NCBI GenBank assembly: GCA_020543525.1 | Contig: JAHYIO010000039.1 | Span: forward strand, 434,001 to 498,000 | Source: Coriolopsis trogii | Taxonomy: Eukaryota > Basidiomycota > Agaricomycetes > Polyporales > Polyporaceae | Reading direction: 5' to 3' | Length of the DNA: 64,000 nt | Shown here: piece after piece, positions 56,682-64,000 of the stretch | How the letters are laid out: each line of letters opens with the position of its first letter | Numbering within the stretch: the first letter of the stretch is position 1 | Position numbers and translations under genes: made by a program | Notes under the pieces: model-generated | Seen by the model: the letters and a program-made list of their open reading frames with translations, nothing else | Database searches by the model: none | Told to the model about the DNA's origin: nothing

Positions 56682-57682
56682 TCACGGCTCAACAACAAGT
56701 TCTACCTGGAATTCAGGCGACAATTTCGTAAGTCGCTGGATCGTCGTCTACTTGCCGGTTATGCACTTACCTTGGATATCTCCTCCTCAATCTTATGCTC
56801 GACTTTCTTGGCAAAATCGACCATGGGCACATAGATACGGGCCACGCATGACAAGCAATCTGAGGCGGAAGCGATGATGGGGTCCAGCAGCGACGTTTGA
56901 TGTGCCAGCGATCCGTCGGGGTCCAGCAACAGTAATTGCTCCAGCTTTCCCAAATACTCTAGGTACGCCCGTCGAATACTGTATCTGTTCTGACCACCCG
57001 CAGAGACATGGACCGTTTTCGCCTTGCATATAGGCGCGTTACATACGCCCATCCCGGTGGTGATGTTCGATTCCATCCACTCCGGTATCCCGCGTTCGTT
57101 CTTCACCATCACGGCAGACGACGCGGCTATACCACACTTCCTCCGGAACTCCAGGAGGTTGTACACCGCGTTGCCCGTGACGTGGGATAACTCCTTCGTG
57201 AACGTGGGATATATGGGAATCCGTAGAGTGCGCCGGGCAGCCGCGCGCGCGACGTCAATGTATCCAGCGGAGCACGCGAGCGCGTAAACTGCGAGCGGCT
57301 GCTGCTCGAGAAAGTCCGGGCGGAAGAGCTGGAAGCGCACATGGCTCGTCACCCCCGGTATGTGGTACTTCTTCCCCGCCTCGATGAGCGCGTGAATGTC
57401 GTCGAGCGCGAGCGTCGGCTCCTCAGCGAGGTAGACGAACGGGAGGAGCTTCTCCCACACCGTGCTCGACTCGGAGACGTCGATGGTGCGCTTCTTCTCT
57501 GAGGCGATGAGCGAGGGAGAGGCGAGGGAGAACATGTCTGCGAAGACGGTGGATGCGTCGACGATGCGCCTGCGATGAACGTATAGCTGGATGCCATCTG
57601 AGGTTCGGAGGATGATATCGCCCACCCGAGGATCGCGGTAGGGGGAGTAGTCGGAGGGGTAAGCGGGAAGATGATCAGACAT
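56682..57682 (-). CDS. BTB/POZ-domain protein 2
   Basis: Exons 57682-56771 and 56705-56682 (311 aa). BTB fold: RVGDIILRTSDGIQLYVHRR, IVDASTVFADMFSLASPSLI, TIDVSESSTVWEKLLPFVYL, LIEAGKKYHIPGVTSHVRFQ; then VYALACSAGYIDVARAAARR, TLRIPIYPTFTKELSHVTGN, and cysteines in VCNAPICKAKTV and DCLSCVARIYV. The last exon reads VELVVEP after EISK, matching VDLVVDA in BTB protein 1, so the two are paralogues. It lacks that protein's long Pro-rich N-terminus. An adaptor role is inferred; the ligand is unknown. Confidence 0.87.
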
Positions 57683-59095
57683 CGGGGTGGAAGCAAGGCT
57701 GGTACAAGGTGAGAGATAGAGCTGAGCAGCGGCAAGCAGGTACTCATGTTGTTATTCAGTTGCAGCACTCAAAGCGCCTGGTGCGTAGCTTAGGAGGCGT
57801 CGGTCTACGTAATCTCACTGCCGTATCGTTCAAACTCGGATGACTACTTACTGCGAAATGTGCCACGGAGCGTCTGCATGTTCGACGTCGTATTCGAGGT
57901 TTATGGTCTATCAGGGCCTCGTATGACGGTTCGAGGTACCGCTTCTCTATATCTTGCCTGCACGATGAGCTGACTCTCTGCATGTAGGCTGAGACGACGG
58001 ACGTCTCGCCTGAGTGAGAATATTCGCATGAAAGCAGTGGACCCAGGGCGCGGAGGGTGAGTGGACATCATCATGGGTTGGTCTGACGTCCGGCGTCGGA
58101 GTCACACGGTGTTGTAAGCGCACGCTCTCAGTAACATGCTCAATGCCCATAGACCTAAACGACTAGAGACTCTCCAAGTCCTCCGGAACATCGACACCTG
58201 TTGGCTCGACGCGCCATGGGAGACTTCATGCATTTCTCGAGGCCAGGTTGTGACGCAGAGTACTCCGGAGCTGAGAATCTCGGATGCAACTACACAGCTT
58301 TCAGGCTCAGAGCTAAACTTTGTACTGTCGTCTTCGAGCCATAAGAGCCATAGTATGGGCGAGCCCATTGACAAAGCAGGCTGACGTCTCGTATGTCAAG
58401 AATTCTCCATCTCCTCCGGGACATTGGCTGACTATGATGCGCCTCTTCTGGTTCTCTGTTTCAAATGTCAGCTTCGTTAGGTTGCACAGCATATGCGTGG
58501 CATCTGTGCATGTGCTGCCACTCGATACGAAGCGCGCCGTCTTAGATCCCCAGCATCAGCAGTCCGAGTCTCCCGCGTCATGTCTCGGCGGACAACTTCG
58601 AAGCGCCACTCCATCAATGAACGGGTCCGTCTGACCGAACACCCAACGAATCTTCCGCCAATCCATCGGTAGAACGCGGATCTGAAGAGCCGCCTGCCTT
58701 ACCCACGGCGCAATCTGGAGACGAGCGTCGCGACTACCTTCATTCATCGCGGGCACGGCATCGGTCTCGGCGGGTGAGTACCGAACTACTGAGTGTGAAA
58801 GCTCGCTCGAGTGCCAGCTGTGGGCCAGAAGGCACGATTCATGAAGCGCTCGCAGCACCCCGCCAGCGTCAGGAGGCAGGATCGGGATTCCGACCAAGTG
58901 AGTATTGTCCGCTCCGTGAGCGTGTTCATCGTAGGCGAGGATGGCGCACAGGTCACCAAGTATGCAATGGGTCACGCCCACTGAGGTCGCCTAAGCAGGG
59001 CGAACAAGGTATAGAAGAGATGAACGCATACCTCTCAACCCCAGGCCTCAGCAACTCTCTCTGCAGCCATCCAGCTATCCCAGAACTCATCGACC
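57683..59095. other. Gene-poor stretch upstream of the small secreted protein pair
   Basis: About 1.4 kb. Open frames up to about 140 codons exist, but none shows a domain, signal peptide or intron pattern that I trust. Confidence 0.4.
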
Positions 59096-59713
59096 ATGCG
59101 CTTCTCTACTATCCTCGCTCTCGCTGCTTCCGTCGGAGTCACCCTCGCGGCCCCTTCTGCCGACGTGTCCCCCGTCCCCGCCGCCTTCGGTGGCCCGAAC
59201 GCCGACACGATCCTCTCCACCCAGTCCGGCTGTGGTTCGAGCGGCCCCCTCGGCGACGGACACTTCATCTGGTGGATCGTCGTGTCCTGCACCCCCGGTG
59301 CTCACCTGTGAGGCCACATGCATCTCATCCTATACGCCATCACGCTTTCTGACTGTATCTTTCATCTTTCTACAGGACTTGCCAGGCTACCGACTCCACC
59401 GGGTGTCTTCCGGGCAATGCCAAGCACATTGGTTCCATGGAGGTCGACGTACGCGCTGTCTTCACGAGCTTGCACGTACCGTGACGAAGCTCACTGATTA
59501 TATTCGCGGTATCCAGGACCCCAACGACACGTTCCAGATTGCGAAGGCCTCGAACACGAACTCTGTTCAATTCGTCTGTCCCTCGATTGGACAGGTCCGC
59601 TGCCAGGCCAACTTCAACGACAGCAACGACGGCCCGGGCTACAGCCTCCGTGGTGAGTAGTGCCTCTATTACATTCTTGGAATGTACAACTTACCCTCAC
59701 GCCAGTCTTCTAA
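59096..59713 (+). CDS. Small secreted six-cysteine protein 1
   Basis: Exons 59096-59307, 59376-59448, 59517-59652 and 59706-59713 (142 aa). Signal peptide MRFSTILALAASVGVTLAAP. The mature part has six cysteines (about residues 46, 65, 73, 81, 116, 124) in QSGCGSSGPLGDGHFIWW, VVSCTPGAHLTCQ, STGCLPGNAK, VQFVCPSIGQVRCQ, and ends GYSLRVF. The last exon contributes only part of V, then F and the stop. Tandem duplicate of the gene at 61.4 kb. Length, secretion and an even number of cysteines fit a small secreted (effector-like) protein; no known fold is recognised. Confidence 0.85.
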
Positions 59714-61392
59714 TCGGGTATTGAGCCAATTGGAACGCCTCCTCGAGGAAGTTTTCGCTTCTATGATTAGTAGTAGTTGTATCTAATGACTACTAGTTGT
59801 CGATTGGGAACGAATATCTTATAGACGAGTGTTGTGGCTCTCGAACCAGGCGATCTCTGCTACTGTTGGTGCCATGAAGACGACGAGTTCATCTAATGGT
59901 CACTGAATCCCAATCTGAATCCAGAAGCCCCCTTGAAGCGCGACAGTCTCCGAAACTCACAATTCCAGTATTGAGTGCATTTGGGAGTGATACTATAGCA
60001 TCGACTTTCGCCACCATCTTTGCTGTTCGTATGCGAAGCTGGCACAACGTTATAAATGTGCAGCGGTGACAGTATGGCTTCCTTCGGCCGCGATGGCGGA
60101 GCGCCCTATCCCTCCACAGGTCGGAATCGGATACTACTCGCCGCGTGAGTCACTACAATCCCCACTTAAACAGAGGGCGTTTTGCAATAGCAATACCAGG
60201 CGAAGTTGGACGGCACTCTTTCCTACCAACTAATAGAACAGACGCTCCTTGGACTACTATGCTGTTGATCATCATCCACACTGGCAGCGGAAAACCTCCG
60301 CGAAGCGAACGGAACGTTGCAGCGTGGGCTGCTACCCGAGACAAAACCGGTCGGAGAAGCGGAAAGGCTTTATGACTCATCATTATTGTATGCAAATAGC
60401 TGTATACGTATCCCGTCACTACTTGATGAGCGCGTGTGCTGTCGTCCACCACGACTCGGAAGGAACGCGAATGAACGCTTCTTGGTCGAGGCGCGCAAAG
60501 AGCGCCTCTGATGGCATCGACTCCGAATTTACCACACGTCGGACGTGTCGGAAGAAAGTTCAGTGTAAAAGATGTTGTAATTGTACTATTGGCATGCTAG
60601 GACTCGAACTCGGGCATAGAGCATGAGATCCGGAGGTCCGCATAATGCCATAGTGCGTCGCTCACACACGGTGAACTCCTGGGACAGATTCTCGTGATGC
60701 GCACGGCCTTCTTCATCCTTCCTCCCATCGTAGCAGGCTTCGCGGATCGGCCTTCTCGGATGGTAAATCGGAGAATCCTTCGCCGCTTGATCGTGCGTGT
60801 GATCGTGATACCGGGCTTATTGAAGGCAGCCGACGAGACGAAGGGGACTCCGGTAGCTGGCATGCATGTGCATCGAAACGTGGCTCTTGCGCGCTCCACG
60901 TCCTGTGCACTGATTTGTATCTACATTTTACGGTGATAGAACATTGGTCTGGTGAGTACTTAGATGAAAGATAAATAGCGTAATCGCACTCACAATGACT
61001 GACTAGCTAGCAGTTTATAGCTACTACTAACCTGACCATGGGAGTCCCGGGACAAAGCGGGCATGCGCAGGACATTACGTCTTCTCACCGGATTGCCTTG
61101 CCAGAGCCGTAGCAATACAACACATACTGTCCTCTGAACGTGTGATTGTTGACTGAACAAGTGTTTCAACGAGCGACTGGTAGAGCGTTTGATGGCGTCC
61201 TACCGCAACCAGATGACAAGTAGTCGATGAGGTCGAGAAGTCAAGTCCGCTGCCTCCGACCATGGTGGAGCGTCCGGAGTGATGAGTAGCGGGACGCGCC
61301 TGAGAATACTATAAGAGAGGAGAGTGCGCACAGTGCTAGCCCCAGACCTCCACAACTCCATCCAGTCGACCTCAAGTTCACTTAAAGTAAAC
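59714..61392. other. Spacer between the two secreted-protein genes
   Basis: About 1.7 kb. The only feature considered was a tRNA-like stretch near 60590-60650, which I rejected. The spacer is unlike the genes, so the duplication unit was small. Confidence 0.4.
61310..61315 (+). promoter_or_regulatory. TATA-like box upstream of small secreted protein 2
   Basis: TATAAG 78 bp before the start codon. Confidence 0.4.
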
Positions 61393-62025
61393 ATGCGCTT
61401 CTCCACCATCCTCGCTCTCGCTGCTTCTGCTGGAGTCGTCCTTGCGGCCCCTTCCGCTGAAGTGTCCCCCGTGCCCGCCGCCTTCGGTGGCCCGAACGCC
61501 GACACGACCCTCTCCACCCAGTCCGGCTGTGGCTCGAGCGGCCCCCTCGGCGACGGACACTTCATCTGGTGGATCGTCGTGTCCTGCACCCCCGGTGCTC
61601 ACCTGTGAGACCACAGTCATCCCACCCGATACTCCATCGCGCTTTCTGACGATGTCTTTCAATTACGCAGGACTTGCCAGGCTACCGACTCCACCGGATG
61701 TCTTCCGGGCAATGCCAAGCACATTGGCTCCATGGAGGTCGATGTATGTTCTGCTGTATTCACGTAGACTTGGTCAGAGAGATGCTGATTGATACTGTGC
61801 GGCGCACCTTCATCTGTGACTATAGGACCCCAACGACACGTTCCAGATTGCGAAGGCCTCGAACACAAACTCTGTTCAGTTCGTCTGTCCCTCGATTGGA
61901 CAGGTCCGCTGCCAGGCCAACTTCAACGACAGCAACGACGGCCCGGGCTACAGCCTTCGTGGTGAGTTGCCACCACTCTGACTTTCTCAACGTCGTATGA
62001 GCTGACCCTTGTGCCAGTCTTCTAA
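61393..62025 (+). CDS. Small secreted six-cysteine protein 2
   Basis: Exons 61393-61604, 61671-61743, 61826-61961 and 62018-62025 (142 aa). It has the same four-exon plan and exon lengths (212, 73, 136, 8 nt) as copy 1. The protein differs by only a few residues, mostly in the signal peptide and propeptide (AASAGVVLAAPSAEV). Introns differ much more than exons, for example in intron 2 (82 versus 68 nt). The coding sequence has therefore been kept under constraint or homogenised. Confidence 0.85.
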
Positions 62026-62844
62026 ACAGAGAGGAGGTGATTAGGGGCGATGTGTGCATGACGAAACAGATCTGGAGCCTTACCTTACCTTGCCATGATC
62101 ATCGTAGCTGTACATTCCTCACAAATCGTCTCGACTATGACAGCACACCTGTCGTTAAATGCGCGAGTGTTGGGTGCCCTTAACAAAGTCACAATACAAT
62201 CTTTGTTCGTAGGGTGCCTTCTTGAGAGAGCGCCGTAGTTTTGCATCGTATGCTCGCCTAGTGAGTCATTGGCTAGGGTGATGAGGTGACGAAAGTTGAC
62301 ATTAGACATGTCAATACCGATATGCGTACCTGATGTGTATCTCCGTTCCCGAAGTGTGACAAATCGACGCAGTGTCGTTAAATCCCTTGGTTGACCGCCG
62401 GGGATTGAGCCACGTCTGGTAGAAATGTCGAATGGCCGCTAAAACAGAGTGTATGCGTGACTTGAGGGACACACGAATTCATTATCAAGAAATCACATAC
62501 GTGCCAACGTTTTGTAGCTGAATGGTTTCTCGAGGTCCCTGCAGTAGGTACGGCAGTATGCGGCTACTGTGGGCTCAACCCCGCCGTTCAACCGCATGTA
62601 TACCTTGCCTGATCCCCTGAGTACTGTCAGCATTGTGATATATAAGAAACAGAAGAGGACAGGTGCACGGTTGAGAGGTCGGTGCTAGTACAACATATGG
62701 GAAAACATTACATAAGTCACTTGGTTGAACATGGGCGTCGAACGCCGTTTGAACCTAATACATGACCAGCCGCTATCCATTTCTACCCCTCCACATCCCA
62801 ATGCCTTCAAGTTCTACTACCGCTGCTGACTGATTGCCCTTAGT
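62026..62844. other. Intergenic stretch after the secreted-protein pair
   Basis: About 0.8 kb with no recognisable gene. An upstream exon of the following segment may be hidden here. Confidence 0.3.
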
Positions 62845-63285
62845 GCCACAAGTTCAGTTCACTCGCCAGATCAGCAAGAGACCTACGGGAGTCCAGGGTC
62901 CCCGTCCCAAACACGCGTTGGGTGTCATCTTGGCGACTGCATAGAGAAATGGTCCAACATCTTACTCGAGGAGCTACAAGGCTCTGAGAAGGTGACAGCA
63001 ATGTCACCAAAGAGAAAGCTCAAGGAACTAGAAGCCATGAGACTCCCCACCATCTCTACACTTCCCGATATGGTCTACAGCGAATTCCGCCACATACCTT
63101 ACCTGCCACGCTGCCTCATCCTGTTGGACCCGGACGAGGCGAAGTTCCTGTTCGTCTTCAGGGATGACAGCTCGCGATCGTGCTTTCACGCGCCGATCAC
63201 CCCAGCGGAGGTCAAAGCTATCAAGGAGTTCCTCGGTATCAACCGTCAGGGAGCGAAGTGGCATCGGGTGTTTGTGGACGAGTAG
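62845..63285 (+). CDS. Uncharacterised coding segment, probable last exon
   Basis: An open frame continues from a plausible 3' splice site (cccttag, ending about 62844) to a stop at 63283-63285. It includes KRKLKELEAMRLPTIS, MVYSEFRHIPYLPRCLILLD, EAKFLFVFRDDSSRSCFHAP and ITPAEVKAIKEFLG. The composition looks coding and globular. No upstream exon with a start could be fixed; Met at 63001 is the first ATG in frame. No family is recognised. Confidence 0.45.
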   Translation, partial: ATSSVHSPDQQETYGSPGSPSQTRVGCHLGDCIEKWSNILLEELQGSEKVTAMSPKRKLKELEAMRLPTISTLPDMVYSEFRHIPYLPRCLILLDPDEAKFLFVFRDDSSRSCFHAPITPAEVKAIKEFLGINRQGAKWHRVFVDE

Positions 63286-64000
63286 TGCGTTATATGAGTT
63301 GGCAATCATGCCTTGCGTCAAGCCAGTGATGCATTCTTGTTTACGAGGCCTACGCTAGTGTGCTGTAATCGTATTTCCCGATTTCGTACTTCACATCTCC
63401 GCTCTTGCTTACCAACTATCGCTAACGTCTTGGATACAGTTCGTCTGTCGTCTTATTCGCATCTATTGGCATATGCTGTACATTCTGTATCATAGCACGA
63501 CATCATCGGGTACTATAAGCGTTACGACAAGTCTTCGAGCTGAATGCAGGAAAGGATGAATGCACTGAGATCGTGTCTCTTGACCTCAATGGCCACACGA
63601 TCCAGTACGGTTGTCGCCATTTGGGGTAAGCAATCACGCGGGCTGCCTCAGAATAACCTATCTGAATGCTCGGATGGGGGACTGTCAGCTAAAGGTCTAT
63701 ACTCATCGACCCGCTGAATATCATCTCTTCTCTGTTTCACTTGACAGTTTCCGGATACCTGCACCGTGTAATGTGGCTCCGGTACCAAGCCTTGTCTCTG
63801 TGGCGTACTCTTCGTGTTATGCATCTTCCGAGACCAGCATCTCGCTGGTCGAGTGCTGTCCGTCTCCAGGGAGTATGAGGGGGTATGTCCAATTTGTAGC
63901 TTCTTCACGTTCGAGTAGGACATTGCTCGACACCTGTAGGCTGCCCTTCAATGGGCTCCCCCAATCTGCATACGCAATATCAATGTCATTCATTACGGCG
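63286..64000. other. Right edge of the window
   Basis: About 0.7 kb with no supportable gene, RNA or repeat. Confidence 0.4.

Noticed and set aside
60585..60655. tRNA-like stretch on the minus strand (gagttcgagtc, T-arm like)
   Set aside because: The T-loop looks right, but neither a 7-bp acceptor stem nor a proper T stem and anticodon arm can be folded at tRNA length.

Overview
The window is nuclear DNA from a basidiomycete fungus, most likely an Agaricomycete. The evidence is many short introns (about 45-65 nt) with GT..AG ends, a copper-fist transcription factor whose frame is split by such introns, a KDZ transposon, a DUF6589 element, two sedolisins and paired small secreted proteins. 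The exact taxon is not determined. All gene models below were spliced by eye; exon lengths and phases were checked arithmetically, but there is no transcript evidence.

Layout: (1) 1-5.2 kb is conserved single-copy territory: a copper-fist regulator running off the left edge (minus strand) and the U3 snoRNP WD40 protein RRP9 (plus). (2) 5.3-19.1 kb is a tandem array of an unrecognised two- to four-exon family that I call the YGW family, after its Y-G-W-P-[FI]-K motif. It alternates two subtypes. Alpha copies (YG1, 3, 4, 6, 8) are intact; every beta copy in the array (a 5.3-kb relic, YG2, YG5, YG7) is decayed, as is the last copy, YG9. A second unrecognised family, WEIK, with a PD-(D/E)XK-like signature, is represented by WEIK1. 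(3) 19.1-35.7 kb is a nested pair of DNA transposons. A DUF6589 + RecQ-helicase element with 385-bp inverted repeats sits in the first intron donor of YG9, and a 9.6-kb KDZ transposon with its own long inverted repeats and an 8-bp target duplication sits inside the right inverted repeat of the first element. (4) 35.8-48.9 kb carries WEIK2-YG10 and WEIK3-YG11, plus a divergent plus-strand YG12. A sedolisin relic, an intact sedolisin and a foldback element lie between them. (5) 49-64 kb is mixed: two BTB-domain paralogues, a second sedolisin, HMG-CoA lyase, a small DUF4536-type membrane protein, a tandem pair of six-cysteine secreted proteins and an uncharacterised 3' coding segment.

The strongest candidate for an undescribed system is the WEIK-YGW pair. 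In all three WEIK loci the WEIK gene lies directly upstream of an intact YGW gene on the same strand (gaps of about 0.5, 0.5 and 1.5 kb, the last enlarged by an inserted foldback element). WEIK proteins keep D-x22-E-x-K at identical spacing, and both families carry short basic Ser/Arg/Lys motifs suggestive of nuclear localisation. A nuclease-plus-partner module is an inference; no function is demonstrated. The second highlight is the DUF6589-RecQ element, whose boundaries can be reconstructed exactly across the KDZ insertion.
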